From Saccharomonospora glauca K62 (GTDB taxonomy: Bacteria > Actinomycetota > Actinomycetes > Mycobacteriales > Pseudonocardiaceae): a stretch of DNA of 64,000 nt. The DNA is taken from NCBI RefSeq assembly GCF_000243395.2, contig NZ_CM001484.1:2537847-2601846 (forward strand). The letters are read 5' to 3'. The notes beneath the pieces are model-generated. The model was given only the letters and a program-made list of their open reading frames with translations. It searched no databases and had not been told where the DNA came from. This document shows positions 45,225 to 59,115 of the stretch, piece by piece. Positions within the stretch are counted from its first letter, which is position 1, and every line of letters begins with the position of its first letter. The position numbers were made by a program, and so were the translations under genes.

Positions 45225-46033
45225 TGTGTTGTCCCAGTGCGACTCTCGCCGTGTGGTCCTCGGCCTGGCTGTCCGGTGCCGCCGCCCCCGACGACGTGCT
45301 CGACGCTCTCGGTGCGTGGGGTGAGGCTCACGAGGTGGTGGCCCACGACGAAGCCACCGCCGACGTGTTCGAGGTGCCCGTGAACGGCGAGGTCCCGGCC
45401 GCGCCCGCCCAACTGCTGAGTGCGTTGCGACGGCTCGGGGCCACCGACGGTCTGCTGGTGCTGCCCGTCGCGGGTGACGTGCGTGGTCTCGGTGCGGGCG
45501 GGCCGTTCGCCTCGGCCGCCCTCCGTGCGGGTGAGGCCCTCGTGTTCCCCGGTCTCGGCTTCGGAGTCGTTCCCCGGCACCTCGCGGAGGGGCTGTGGCG
45601 CTGGACGGTGTTCCCCTTGGCCAGTCACCCGATCTCGGGTACGCCAGCGCCCGAGTACGTGCCGCTCGGGGAGGCCGAGCACGGCCTGACGGAGGCAGTC
45701 CGCGAGAGCGCCGGCACGCTGCAGGCTCTCGACGTGGCACGCGACCGTCCCGGCGTGCGGGCGGAGTTGTCCGCGCGGCTGCGGTCCCGGCCGCGCCCGC
45801 ACTGGCCGACCGGGATGCCGGGCCGGGCCCTGCGCGTGCTGCAGCGCGCCGAAGAGGTCGGGGCGATCCTGGAGCTGGCCAGGGCCGACGAACCGGGCGG
45901 TGCGGTCTCGGCGTCGGCAGCGGCGCGCAGAAGCGAGGCCCTGCGCCCGCTGGACGACGCGGTGCGGCGGGCCCGCTGCGCCGCCGTGAACGAGGCGGTG
46001 CGCCTGCTCGCCCGCACGTCCGAGAACTCCTAG
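45224..46033 (+). CDS. Uncharacterised protein divergent from the AAA+/VWA pair
   Basis: 269 residues from GTG. I do not recognise the family. The N-terminal 130 residues alternate hydrophobic strands and helices (LLSALRRLGATDGLLVLPVAGDVRGL) and may form a Rossmann-like or hydrolase-type fold. The C-terminal part (about 170-265) is helical and Arg-rich. Cysteines occur in pairs at residues 2-3 and near the end. There is no signal or membrane segment. Position suggests a link with the AAA+/VWA system, but nothing in the sequence proves it. Confidence 0.75.
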   Translation: MCCPSATLAVWSSAWLSGAAAPDDVLDALGAWGEAHEVVAHDEATADVFEVPVNGEVPAAPAQLLSALRRLGATDGLLVLPVAGDVRGLGAGGPFASAALRAGEALVFPGLGFGVVPRHLAEGLWRWTVFPLASHPISGTPAPEYVPLGEAEHGLTEAVRESAGTLQALDVARDRPGVRAELSARLRSRPRPHWPTGMPGRALRVLQRAEEVGAILELARADEPGGAVSASAAARRSEALRPLDDAVRRARCAAVNEAVRLLARTSENS

Positions 46034-46101
46034 GGCACGGCGGGCCCGCTCACCCGAGCATCACGAAACCCACACCGCCGACTCCGTCGCGGAGGCCGGG
46101 A

Positions 46102-47160
46102 CTACGCGTTCCCCGCCGGGGCCGCCGCGGGGCGCTTGAGGGGCTCGCAGCAGCGGGTCGCGCAGGGCGCACCGTTGGCGGTGTCCCCGCCCGTGACGAG
46201 CGTGGACAGCTTGCGGACCGGCGCGTTCTCGGTCTGCTCGCGGATCAGCTCGACGACGAGTTGCGCGAACCTCGGGTCGGCGTTGGGCGTCGCGGAACGC
46301 GCGAATCGCATGCCGAGCTCGGCGGCCTTGTCGGCGGCCTCGTTGTCGAGGTCCCAGATCACTTCGAGATGGTCGGAGACGAACCCGATCGGGCAGCACA
46401 CCACCGAGCGCACGCCCTTGCCGTGCAACGCCTCGATATGGTCCACGATGTCCGGCTCCAGCCACGGCACCTGCGGGGGACCGGACCGCGACTGCCACAC
46501 GACGTCGTAGGTCTCGGCGCCCACCCGCTCGGCCACCAGCCGCGAGGCCTCGGCGACCTGGCGGGAGTAGCGGTTGCCGCCCTCCTCGGGCGGTCCGGAG
46601 GCGGCGTCGGCCGCCGTGGGCACCGAGTGCGCCGTGAAGACCAGTCGCGCTTCGGGGTCGCCCACCTGCTCGTACGCCGCTCGGACGGCGTCGGCGACGG
46701 CCTCGACGAACAGCGGGTGGTCGAAGAACTGACGCAGCTTCACCAACTGCGGGGCCTTCCGGCCGACCGCGGCGCGCGCCCGCAGGATGTCCTCGTCGTA
46801 CTGCCGGCACGCCGAATAGCCGCCGTAGGCGCTGGTGGCGAACACGAGAGCACGCTTGACACCGTCCTCGGCCATCCGCTCCACGGTGTCCTCCACCATG
46901 GGGTGCCAGTTGCGGTTGCCGAAGTAGACGGGCAGCTCAATCCCCTGCGCGGCCAGCTCCCGCTCGACCGCCGCGATGGCGTCGCGGTTCAACTGGTTGA
47001 TCGGGGACACCCCGCCGAAGTGGTGGTAGTGCTCGGCGACTTCGGCGAGCCTCTCCGGCGGCACGCCCCGGCCTCGGGTGACGTTCTCCAGAAACGGCAT
47101 GACGTCGTCCGGCCCCTCGGGTCCGCCGAACGACAGCCACAGCAACGCGTCGTAGTTCAC
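46102..47160 (-). CDS. hemH: Ferrochelatase (coproporphyrin type, CpfC/HemH)
   Basis: Inserts iron into coproporphyrin III in the actinobacterial heme route. 352 residues, GTG start. Conserved pieces are [18 protein letters not shown], the [12 protein letters not shown] loop, [10 protein letters not shown] and the metal-site FTAHSVPTA (catalytic His) and [10 protein letters not shown]-terminal CATRCC cluster with a fourth upstream Cys suggests a 2Fe-2S site, as in other actinobacterial enzymes. Equivalent to hemZ, which follows inhA in M. tuberculosis. A hairpin separates it from inhA, so it probably has its own promoter. Confidence 0.95.
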   Translation of the reverse strand: MNYDALLWLSFGGPEGPDDVMPFLENVTRGRGVPPERLAEVAEHYHHFGGVSPINQLNRDAIAAVERELAAQGIELPVYFGNRNWHPMVEDTVERMAEDGVKRALVFATSAYGGYSACRQYDEDILRARAAVGRKAPQLVKLRQFFDHPLFVEAVADAVRAAYEQVGDPEARLVFTAHSVPTAADAASGPPEEGGNRYSRQVAEASRLVAERVGAETYDVVWQSRSGPPQVPWLEPDIVDHIEALHGKGVRSVVCCPIGFVSDHLEVIWDLDNEAADKAAELGMRFARSATPNADPRFAQLVVELIREQTENAPVRKLSTLVTGGDTANGAPCATRCCEPLKRPAAAPAGNA

Positions 47161-47277
47161 GCGCCCATCCTCCCGCCGCCGTTCGGCCGCCGCAGAGCGG
47201 GGTGGGCCGGTCGCGACGCCCGTCTCATCCGGTTTGCCCTCCGCTCGCCCGTCGGCACCACGAGCACATGAGGGAGG

Positions 47278-47315
47278 TCGCCGGGCGGCTCGTGGCGCGG
47301 TGAGCCGCCCGGCGA
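47278..47315 (-). terminator. Terminator downstream of inhA
   Basis: Perfect 14-bp stem (47278-47291 with 47302-47315), 10-base loop, starting eight bases after the inhA stop on the minus strand. No T-run. Confidence 0.75.
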
Positions 47316-47323
47316 TCGAAAGG

Positions 47324-48091
47324 TCACTCCCCCAGGGCGTGCACTCCGCCGTCGACCCACACCATCGACCCCGTGGTGGCGGGCAGCCAGTCCGACAGCA
47401 GCGCGCAGATGCTCTTCGCGACCGGGGTGGGGTCGGAGGTGTCCCACCCGAGCGGAGCCCGGTCGCCCCAGCTTTCCTCCAGCTCGCTGAATCCGGGGAT
47501 GGACTTGGCGGCCATCGTCTTCACCGGACCCGCCGCGACCAGGTTCACACGGATGCCCCGCGGGCCGAGGTCGCGGGCCAGGTAACGGTTGACCGATTCC
47601 AGTGCCGCCTTCGCCACGCCCATCCAGTTGTAGGCGGGCCAGGCGACACGGGCGTCGAAGTCCATGCCCACGATCGAGCTGCCCCGACCCAGCAACGGAA
47701 GCACGGCGGCGGCGAGCGCCTTGTACGAGTACGCCGAGATCTCCACCGCGGTGGCGACGTCCGCGGCGGGAGCGTCCATGAACGGCGCACCCAGGCAGCT
47801 CGGCGGCGCGTACGCGATCGAGTGCAGGACCCCGTCGAGCCCGTCGACGTGCTCCCGCACACGGTCGGCCAGCGTGTCCAGGTGCTCGGAGTTCCGGACA
47901 TCGAGCTCCAACACGGGCGCGGGCTCGGGCAGGCGCTTGGCGATGCGCTCGACCAGCGACATTCGCCCGAAACCGGTGAGTACCACCTGCGCGCCCTGTT
48001 CCTGCGCCACCTTCGCGGCGTGGAACGCGATCGACGCGTCGGTGATCACGCCCGTGATGAGCAGGCGCTTACCTTCGAGCAGTCCGGACAC
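47324..48091 (-). CDS. inhA: Enoyl-ACP reductase InhA/FabI
   Basis: NADH-dependent enoyl-ACP reductase, last step of the fatty-acid elongation cycle. GTG start, 255 residues. Cofactor site [19 protein letters not shown], then LHSIAYAP; the catalytic pair is Tyr154 and Lys161 (AYNWMGVAK), with Phe145-region MDFD, matching the InhA variant of the FabI family. [10 protein letters not shown] ends the protein. It follows fabG by 52 bases as in mycobacteria, though no mycolic acid genes are seen; in this lineage it likely serves general fatty-acid synthesis. Confidence 0.95.
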   Translation of the reverse strand: MSGLLEGKRLLITGVITDASIAFHAAKVAQEQGAQVVLTGFGRMSLVERIAKRLPEPAPVLELDVRNSEHLDTLADRVREHVDGLDGVLHSIAYAPPSCLGAPFMDAPAADVATAVEISAYSYKALAAAVLPLLGRGSSIVGMDFDARVAWPAYNWMGVAKAALESVNRYLARDLGPRGIRVNLVAAGPVKTMAAKSIPGFSELEESWGDRAPLGWDTSDPTPVAKSICALLSDWLPATTGSMVWVDGGVHALGE

Positions 48092-48143
48092 AGTCGTCCT
48101 CCAGTTCCGGGGGTTCGGGTGGGTGGGAAAGGCGGGGAATTCT

Positions 48144-48851
<708 letters not shown>

Positions 48852-48974
48852 TCACTCCTCGTACCGCGTTGCGTGTTCCTGCAGCGCCGAGGTTATCCGT
48901 TCGCCTTCGGCCGCGCCGAGGCAGGGACCGTGACCCCGTGTGTCCCGGAAAACGTGGCGCGAGAGAATCGCCTC

Positions 48975-49451
48975 GTGTTCCGGATCGTGTTCTTCCATCC
49001 CGAGATCCCAGGCAACACCGGCAATGCGATCCGGCTGGCGGCCAACACCGGCTGCGAACTGCACCTGATCGAACCGCTCGGGTTCTCGATGGAGGACCGC
49101 TACCTCCGGCGCGCGGGGCTGGACTACCACGACCTGGCGCACGTGCGGGTCCACCGCGACCTCGACGCCGCGTGGCGGGCCCTGGACCCGGTGCACGTCT
49201 ACGCGTTCACGACGCGGGCGCGGCGTTCCCACACCGACGTCTCCTACGCCGAGGGCGACGTGTTGCTGTTCGGGCCCGAGTCGGTGGGCCTGCCCGACGA
49301 GGTCGTGGCCGACGCGCGGATCACCGAACGGGTCCGCGTGCCGATGTTGCCCACCTCGCGGTCGTTGAACCTCACCAACACGGCCTCGATCGCCGTGTAC
49401 GAGGCATGGCGGCAGCACGACTTCCGCGGTTGTGGGCCCTTCGCCGGATAG
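48975..49451 (+). CDS. trmL: tRNA (cytidine-34-2'-O)-methyltransferase TrmL-like
   Basis: Knotted SPOUT methyltransferase modifying the wobble base. 158 residues from the GTG at 48975. The SPOUT blocks are HPEIPGNTGNAIRLAANTG near the start, LLFGPESVGLPDEV, and the knot LPTSRSLNLTNTASIAVYE. It is minimal in length, with no extra RNA-binding domain. It lies between fabG and the VWA gene and is the only plus-strand gene in this block, so it is an insertion relative to the mycobacterial order. Confidence 0.92.
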   Translation: MFRIVFFHPEIPGNTGNAIRLAANTGCELHLIEPLGFSMEDRYLRRAGLDYHDLAHVRVHRDLDAAWRALDPVHVYAFTTRARRSHTDVSYAEGDVLLFGPESVGLPDEVVADARITERVRVPMLPTSRSLNLTNTASIAVYEAWRQHDFRGCGPFAG

Positions 49452-49470
49452 TCGGCTCCCCCTTCCTCGG

Positions 49471-50451
49471 CTACGGCAGTCGCTGTCCGATGAGCAACGA
49501 GCTGACGGCCGCTCCGATCAGGACGATGGTGCCGAGCGCGACCCACGGCCTGCTGGCGTCGACCTCCTTGATCTCGTACCCGATCTGCTCGCCGAGGTCG
49601 TCGTAGACCTTCTTGAGTTCCTCGGCGGTGGCGGCCTTGTAGAAGTCGCCGCCGGACAGGCGGGCGATCTCCCGCATGGACGCGTCGTCGACCTCGACGG
49701 GCACCTGCTTGCCCTCGATGTCCACGCTGCCGTACGACGTGCCGAACGAAATCGTGGTCACGGGGATGTTCTTCTGCTTCGCCACCCCGGCGGCGGTGAA
49801 GGCTCCCCTCGGCGCGTACTCGTCCTGGGGGACGGTCTGTTTGCCGTCGGTCATCAGCACGATGCGCGCGGGAGGAGGTCCCTCCGCCCCGCCCACCACG
49901 GCGGAGAAGCTCTCGATCGCCTGGATCGCGGCGAAGATTCCCTCACCCGTGGCGGTGGACTGCGCGAGCTTGAGGTTCTCGATCGCGTGGATGACGCCCT
50001 CGCGTTCGGTGGTGGGTGCCACGAGGACGGTCGCCGTCCCGGCGAACGAGATGAGACCGAGGTTCACCCCCGGCGTGAGGTTCTGCGCGAACGAGCGAGC
50101 GGCGTCCTGCGCGGCCCGCAGCCGGGTCGGCTTGACGTCGGTGGCCTCCATCGACAGCGACACGTCGATCACCAGCATCACCGTGGCGCGGTTGCGGGGC
50201 ACCTTCTCCTCGGCGGTGGGCCCCGCAAGCGCGAACGTCAACAACAGCAGCGACACCGCCAACAGCGCGGCGGGCACGTGCCGCACGCGTCCCTGGCTAC
50301 GGGGCGCGACTCGTTCGAGCAGTTCCAGGTTGGTGAACCGCATGATGCGCTTGCGGCGCGAACGCAGCGCCAGCACGTAGCCCCCGACCAGCGCCGCGAG
50401 CACCAGTAGCAGCAGAAACCACCACGGCGCGGAGAATCCCGACACACTCAT
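49471..50451 (-). CDS. Membrane-anchored VWA protein (BatA-like)
   Basis: 326 residues; the ATG at 50451 overlaps the DUF58 stop by four bases (ATGA). Two N-terminal membrane helices (about 9-29 and 59-78) and one near the C-terminus (304-323) flank a VWA domain with MIDAS DVSLS at 96-100. Equivalent to Rv1481. In the MoxR-DUF58-VWA systems the ATPase acts with the membrane VWA protein as a chaperone for envelope proteins; the client here is unknown. Third gene of a tight minus-strand operon. Confidence 0.9.
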   Translation of the reverse strand: MSVSGFSAPWWFLLLLVLAALVGGYVLALRSRRKRIMRFTNLELLERVAPRSQGRVRHVPAALLAVSLLLLTFALAGPTAEEKVPRNRATVMLVIDVSLSMEATDVKPTRLRAAQDAARSFAQNLTPGVNLGLISFAGTATVLVAPTTEREGVIHAIENLKLAQSTATGEGIFAAIQAIESFSAVVGGAEGPPPARIVLMTDGKQTVPQDEYAPRGAFTAAGVAKQKNIPVTTISFGTSYGSVDIEGKQVPVEVDDASMREIARLSGGDFYKAATAEELKKVYDDLGEQIGYEIKEVDASRPWVALGTIVLIGAAVSSLLIGQRLP

Positions 50452-51395
50452 GAGGAAGCCCCCGACCACCCTCGTTTGCGGGCCACGACGAATCGGACCA
50501 CGTCGGCGATCCAGTCGGAATCCGTGCGCAGCACCAGGTGTCCCGCCGCCGCCTGGCGGATCGCCCGCGCGACCTCGGCGCGATGAGCTTGCGCCGCGGC
50601 GGCGAACTCCTTGCGCAGCAACGCCGAGACGTGCACCTCGCGCTGCCGCCCCGTCTCCGGGTCGGCGAGCACCACCGAACCCACCTCGGGCAGGTCGACG
50701 TCGCGGGGGTCGAGCACCTCCACGGCCAGCAACTCGTGTCGCGTCGACAGCGCGCGCAGGGGACGTTCCCAGGTGACGGGGCCGAGGAAGTCGGACACGA
50801 CGACCACGAGCCCCCGCCGACGCGGTGGCCTGCGTAGTTTGTCCACGAGCGCGGCGAGATCACCACGGGTGCCCTCCTCCGCGCGGGGCAGCGTCGCGAC
50901 CCGGCGCACGAGGTCACGGGCGTGCCCCAGCCCGCCACGGGGCGGGATGCGCACCGTCTGCGTGCCGTTGGACAGCAAAGCGCCGATCCGGTTCCCCCCG
51001 CCGCCGGTCAGATGTGCCACGGCGGCGACGGCGCACACCACGAGATCGCGTTTCTCGCAGGCGGCCGTGCCGAAGTCCAGGCTCGGTGACAGGTCGGCGA
51101 CCACCCACGTCTCCAGCTCGCGGTCGGCGACGGTCTCGCGGACATGCGGGGTGGTGGTCCGGGCGGTGACGGCCCAGTCCATCCGCCGCACGTCGTCCCC
51201 CGGCTGGTACGGCCGCGCCTCCCCCGGCTCCGATCCCGGACCGGGGACGAGTCCCAGGTGGTTGCCCTGCAAGAGGCCGTCGAGTCGCCGGCGCACGTCC
51301 AGTTCGAGGGTACGCAGCCCCGCCTCCAGTCGGTCCCCGCGCAGGATCGGAGGGGCCCAGGTGGGCCGGTCCCCGGCGTCGCTTCGCTCGGTCAT
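50448..51395 (-). CDS. DUF58 protein
   Basis: 315 residues, ATG. The DUF58 signature is clear: YQPGDDVRRMDWAVTART and a following VWA-like fold with ADLSPSLDFG and a VVVVSDFLGP strand. No membrane helix, unlike many DUF58 proteins. It lies between moxR (9-base gap) and the VWA gene (overlap). Equivalent to Rv1480. A structural partner of the MoxR ATPase is the usual interpretation; its biochemistry is unknown. Confidence 0.9.
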   Translation of the reverse strand: MTERSDAGDRPTWAPPILRGDRLEAGLRTLELDVRRRLDGLLQGNHLGLVPGPGSEPGEARPYQPGDDVRRMDWAVTARTTTPHVRETVADRELETWVVADLSPSLDFGTAACEKRDLVVCAVAAVAHLTGGGGNRIGALLSNGTQTVRIPPRGGLGHARDLVRRVATLPRAEEGTRGDLAALVDKLRRPPRRRGLVVVVSDFLGPVTWERPLRALSTRHELLAVEVLDPRDVDLPEVGSVVLADPETGRQREVHVSALLRKEFAAAAQAHRAEVARAIRQAAAGHLVLRTDSDWIADVVRFVVARKRGWSGASS

Positions 51396-51404
51396 CGCCG
51401 CCCG

Positions 51405-52442
<1,038 letters not shown>

Positions 52443-52571
52443 ACCTAACCTCCTCGCTGGCGACCTGTGGTGCGTGCCCCGTGACCGTACCGGGTGCCGA
52501 AGCGTGGCTGATCACGACCATGCCGAGCCAAGCAAACACCTCCGCCGGTGTGACGGCTGTGAAGCTCACGG

Positions 52572-53147
52572 TCAGGGGCACAGGTCGTCCGGGCTGTCCA
52601 CGTCACGAGCCTCGCCCGTGAGCGCAGGGACCTCCACAATGGACGACATTCCCAGGGTGCCACGTAACGAGGCGCCACGGGGATCGGTCGGCACGGCCGT
52701 GTCGAGCGAGTTTCTGCGCCACACCCCGATGAGCCACTGTCTCCGGCCGGTCGAGTCCACGAGCACGGCGCCGTCCGCCTCCCCGGCCGCGTCCAGTGCC
52801 GCCACCAGCCGAGAGATCGTGTCCGTCGTTACGCCCATCAGGTCGGCGGCGAGCACCGCGACGGTGTCGACGTGAGCGTCGAGCACGGCGAGCGCGGCGG
52901 CGAGCGCGGCCACCGGACCGGAGCCCGGCGGGTCCTCTCGTGTCCAGCGCACCCCCGGCACTCCCTCGCGCCGGGGGCCGACGACGATCACCGGATCGGT
53001 GTCCCGCAGCGCCGCGACCACCCGGTGCAGCAAGGGGATTCCTCCGACCCGGAGCATCACCTTGTCCCCGCCGCCCATCCGGCGCGCCGCTCCCCCGGCG
53101 AGCACGACTCCGGCCGGTCGGGGGCGCGCGGGGCGGGGATCGGTCAC
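52572..53147 (-). CDS. mobA: Molybdenum cofactor guanylyltransferase MobA-like
   Basis: Nucleotidyltransferase expected to join GMP to molybdopterin. GTG start, 191 residues. The loop LAGGAARRMGGGDK (13-26) is the nucleotide-binding signature. AVLAADLMGVT carries the metal aspartate. The end SPDDLCP is the usual NTP-transferase finish. Compared with E. coli MobA it is short, and a MobC/other MoCo role cannot be excluded. It lies upstream of moxR on the same strand, 129 bases away, so co-transcription is uncertain. Confidence 0.85.
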   Translation of the reverse strand: MTDPRPARPRPAGVVLAGGAARRMGGGDKVMLRVGGIPLLHRVVAALRDTDPVIVVGPRREGVPGVRWTREDPPGSGPVAALAAALAVLDAHVDTVAVLAADLMGVTTDTISRLVAALDAAGEADGAVLVDSTGRRQWLIGVWRRNSLDTAVPTDPRGASLRGTLGMSSIVEVPALTGEARDVDSPDDLCP

Positions 53148-53362
53148 TGCCTCACCAACGGGGTCGCGGAACGGATCGTCCCAGCGTATCGCCGTGACGG
53201 CGGCGACGCGGCCGATCGACCCGCCCCGACGTCGCTACCATCACCACACTCCCGAGCCCCACGGCGACATTCGGTACGCCGCCCCGCTTCCGTGTCCGGT
53301 CCGCACACCCCGTCCTCGGGAGGAACATCCACGCACACCACGCGACAGGCGAGGAGGACGAG

Positions 53363-53845
53363 ATGCGGTCACTACCTCGGGGGACGACGGCGAGCCGGGC
53401 GGTCGTCGGATGGAGCGCCCTCACCGCGACGGGACTCGTCGTAGCCGCCGTCGGCACGTTCCTGCCCTGGTTACGGTCGGGGCTCGTGAACCGGGACAGC
53501 TACGAGGCGGCCGCTGTGGTCGAACGCCTGTTCTCCCTCGGCTCCCTCGCGCACCTGGCGCTGCGCGCCTGGAACGGTGTCGTGGTCGCCACCGCCCTGT
53601 GCCTGGTGTTGCTCGTGCTCGGCCTGTGGCGCACCGCCGCCACCCTGGCGTCCGTGATCGGCGTCACAGTAGGAACCGTTTCGGCGCTGCTCACCGTCCA
53701 AGGCGTCGACGTGGCCGGCCTGGTCAGGGTCGCTTTCACGGGCCCGGCGACCTCGACGGTCGGCTCGCTCGTCGCGCTTTCCGGTGGGCTCGGACTGTTC
53801 CTCGCGGCTCACCGAACCACGACCACTCACGCTCGGGACGGGTGA
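53363..53845 (+). CDS. Hypothetical four-helix membrane protein
   Basis: 160 residues, ATG with GAGGAGG six bases upstream. Four hydrophobic segments (about 18-38, 70-92, 94-113, 128-148) and a short basic or polar end. No motif recognised. Its stop overlaps the start of the next gene (GTGA at 53842), so the two are translationally coupled. By position it corresponds to the membrane-protein gene between moxR1 and acn in mycobacteria, but the sequence cannot confirm this. Confidence 0.8.
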   Translation: MRSLPRGTTASRAVVGWSALTATGLVVAAVGTFLPWLRSGLVNRDSYEAAAVVERLFSLGSLAHLALRAWNGVVVATALCLVLLVLGLWRTAATLASVIGVTVGTVSALLTVQGVDVAGLVRVAFTGPATSTVGSLVALSGGLGLFLAAHRTTTTHARDG

Positions 53846-55254
53846 CACAAGTGAGTACGCCGGAATACGACCACCAACTCGGCCAGCAGGCCCCCCAGCA
53901 TCCACAGCAGCCTCTCGGCGCCCCGCCCGGTACGGCGCCGTACGGGTATCCCGCGCCGGGGGCGGGATACGACGCGAATCAGCAGACGTTCCCCTTCCCC
54001 CAGCCTCAGCCGGGCAACGCGCCCGGTCCGCGGCCGCCACGGGGCAAGCGGGGACTCGTCGTGGGCCTGGTCATCGCCCTCGTCCTCGCCCTCGGCGGTG
54101 GCGCGACCTGGTGGGTGCTGTCCGAACGCGAGTCCGTGGCCTCGGGGGCGAACAGTCCCGAGGAAGCCGCGAGGGAACTGTTCACCGCGCTGGGCAACGG
54201 CGACCTGGTGGGGGTCGCCCAGTCCCTGGCTCCCGGCGAGGCCGCGGCGCTCGGCGATCTGCTCGCCGACAGCGCGGAGGAGCTCAAGCGGCTGGGCGTG
54301 CTGACCCCGGACGCCGATCTCTCCGCCTTCTCCGGCCTTCGTGTCACCGCCTCGAACCTCACGTTCGACGCCAAAAGCGCCGAACGAGTCAACGATCACG
54401 TGACCATCACGAAGCTGACCGGGGGCACGCTCACGCTCGACATGGACCTCACCACACTGCCGCTGGCCCGCGAGTACCTGGAGCCGATGCTCGCGGCCGC
54501 GGACGTCGAGGGCGTCACCACCGGAAGCCGGACTCTCGACATCGGCACGATCACGCGACTCTCCGGGCCCCTCCGTATCGCGACCGTGAACGTCGACGGC
54601 GCGTGGTACCCGAGCCTGCTCTACACGTTCACGGACAACCTCCTGAACGAGCTGCGGTTGTCGTGGCCGCGGACGTCGATCCCGGCGAACGGCGCCGACT
54701 CCCCCACCGAGGCTGTGCGGCAGACGCTGCAGGCCGCTCTCGACGCCGACCTGAACCGGGTGATCGAGCTGCTGCCGCCCGACGAGATGGCCGTGCTGCA
54801 CGACGTGGGCCCGCTGCTGGTGGACATGCTCGCCACCGAGGGCGCGAGCCCCACGGGAGTGAAGGTGCTCGACCTGCGGACGGAGGACACCCCCGTCGCC
54901 AACGGCACCCTGGCGACCGTCACCGCGGTGGAGCTGGAGGTTCCCGGACAGGGGAACTTCTCCGTCGCCAAGGACGGCGACTGCTACACCGTCACCGCCG
55001 CCACCGGCGAGAGCCGACGCGTCTGCGGCGCCGAACTCGGCGAGATGATGGCCGAGAACTCGGACGGCACGACCCCGCCGGAGGTGACCGAGAAGATCGC
55101 CCGAACACTCGCCGGGAAGGGGCTCGGGGTGGTCACCACCCAGGTCGACGGCAAGCACTACGTCAGCCCGCTGCGGTCCCTGGGCCACCTCGGCCTGAGC
55201 CTCTACGGGCAACTGAGCCCGGAGGACTTCAAGGCGATGCTCGACTCCGAGTGA
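53842..55254 (+). CDS. Membrane-anchored protein with duplicated external domain
   Basis: 470 residues from the GTG at 53842 (overlaps the previous stop); a GTG at 53851 is possible. N-terminus rich in Gln, Pro and Gly (1-66), basic GKR, membrane helix 71-93, then two related extracytoplasmic modules. The first starts SPEEAARELFTALGNGDL (about 105) and the second SPTEAVRQTLQAALDADL (about 290), each followed by a beta-rich part. Architecture equals the three proteins at 15412-17958, so this is a distant fourth member. Function unknown. A terminator follows. Confidence 0.85.
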   Translation: MTQVSTPEYDHQLGQQAPQHPQQPLGAPPGTAPYGYPAPGAGYDANQQTFPFPQPQPGNAPGPRPPRGKRGLVVGLVIALVLALGGGATWWVLSERESVASGANSPEEAARELFTALGNGDLVGVAQSLAPGEAAALGDLLADSAEELKRLGVLTPDADLSAFSGLRVTASNLTFDAKSAERVNDHVTITKLTGGTLTLDMDLTTLPLAREYLEPMLAAADVEGVTTGSRTLDIGTITRLSGPLRIATVNVDGAWYPSLLYTFTDNLLNELRLSWPRTSIPANGADSPTEAVRQTLQAALDADLNRVIELLPPDEMAVLHDVGPLLVDMLATEGASPTGVKVLDLRTEDTPVANGTLATVTAVELEVPGQGNFSVAKDGDCYTVTAATGESRRVCGAELGEMMAENSDGTTPPEVTEKIARTLAGKGLGVVTTQVDGKHYVSPLRSLGHLGLSLYGQLSPEDFKAMLDSE

Positions 55255-55270
55255 TCGTGGGGACGACCAC

Positions 55271-55300
55271 GGGCCCGGCACCCCACCCGGTGCCGGGCCC
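55271..55300 (+). terminator. Terminator before aconitase
   Basis: Perfect 12-bp GC-rich stem (55271-55282 with 55289-55300) and a 6-base loop, 16 bases after the stop, followed by TTCGG but no long T-run. Confidence 0.75.
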
Positions 55301-55316
55301 TTCGGCTATCCTGACC

Positions 55317-55344
55317 TTGAACAGAAAAAGGACAAGCGTACGGT
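55317..55344 (+). promoter_or_regulatory. Candidate acn promoter
   Basis: TTGAAC (55317-55322) and TACGGT (55339-55344) are separated by 16 bases, which would give a leader of about 95 bases before the acn GTG. No regulator-binding palindrome was found. Confidence 0.45.
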
Positions 55345-55446
55345 TTAGTGGGCCGGGCTGAAGGGAAGCTCATCTCTGCGGGCGTGACGGGGGTGGGCGA
55401 CACTCAGCCTGCTCCTACCCGAACAACCGCCGCCACTGGAGTGAAC

Positions 55447-58272
<2,826 letters not shown>

Positions 58273-58311
58273 GTCGGCGACCGCCGTCCCCACGAGCGGG
58301 ACGACCGAGAA

Positions 58312-58350
58312 ACGACGGCCCACCGCGCCACCCGCGTGGTGGGCCGTCGT
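58312..58350 (+). terminator. Terminator after aconitase
   Basis: Perfect 13-bp stem (58312-58324 with 58338-58350) and a 13-base loop, 40 bases after the acn stop. Confidence 0.75.
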
Positions 58351-58371
58351 CGTGACGGGAGGTGTTGGGCG

Positions 58372-59085
58372 TTGCTGGAGGTGGTGTCGGCGGGCGCGGC
58401 CGTGTTCGCGGGAGCGCTGGTGCAGGGCTCCGTCGGTTACGGCATGAACCTCATCGCCGCTCCCCTGCTGGCATTGGTGGACCCGCGACTGGTTCCGGTT
58501 CCGCTGCTGATGGTCGCGCTCGCCCACGCGCTGTTGTCGGTGGCCCGCGAGTACCGGGACGTCGACTGGCGGGGTGTGGGGTTCGTGACGGCGGGCCGGG
58601 TGCCCGGTACGGCGTTGGGGGTGTTGGCCGTCGTGCTGCTCGCGGAGCGCCCGTTCGCCGCCGTCGTGGGGGGCGCCGTGCTGGTGTGCGTGCTGTTGTC
58701 GGTGGTGTCGTGGACGCCGAGACCGACCCCGCGCGCGCTGCTGACGGCGGGCGTGGCGAGCGGAACCCTCGGCACGGCCTCATCCATCGGAGGGCCTCCG
58801 CTGGCGCTGCTGTACCAGAACGAATCGGGGCCGCGGATCAGGGCCACGCTCGCGGCCTGCTTCGCGCTCGGGTCGTCGTTGTCGTTGGCCGCCCTGGGGT
58901 TCGCGGGACAGCTCCACGTCGACGATCTCGTCACCGTGCTGTGGTTGCTGCCGTTCCTGGTCGCGGGTTTCCTGCTCTCCGGTCCCGTCCGGCGCCTCCT
59001 GCACGGAGGACGCATGCGCGTGGCCGTGTTGACGGTCGCCGCCGGGAGCGCGCTCGCCCTGCTCGTCCGCAGCGCGCTGGGCTGA
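58372..59085 (+). CDS. TSUP-family (TauE/SafE) membrane transporter
   Basis: 237 residues if the TTG at 58372 is used (GGGAGG nine bases upstream); a GTG at 58381 is the alternative. About seven hydrophobic helices. The N-terminal AAVFAGALVQGSVGYGMNLIAAPLLAL and the mid-protein GTLGTASSIGGPPLALLYQ are the two inverted-repeat signatures of sulfite/sulfonate/organic anion exporters. No sulfur genes are adjacent, though ergothioneine synthesis (a sulfur compound) lies 600 bases away on the other strand. Substrate unknown. Confidence 0.85.
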   Translation: MLEVVSAGAAVFAGALVQGSVGYGMNLIAAPLLALVDPRLVPVPLLMVALAHALLSVAREYRDVDWRGVGFVTAGRVPGTALGVLAVVLLAERPFAAVVGGAVLVCVLLSVVSWTPRPTPRALLTAGVASGTLGTASSIGGPPLALLYQNESGPRIRATLAACFALGSSLSLAALGFAGQLHVDDLVTVLWLLPFLVAGFLLSGPVRRLLHGGRMRVAVLTVAAGSALALLVRSALG

Positions 59086-59115
59086 GCCGTCGTTCGGCGC
59101 GCTGCCGACAGCGAG

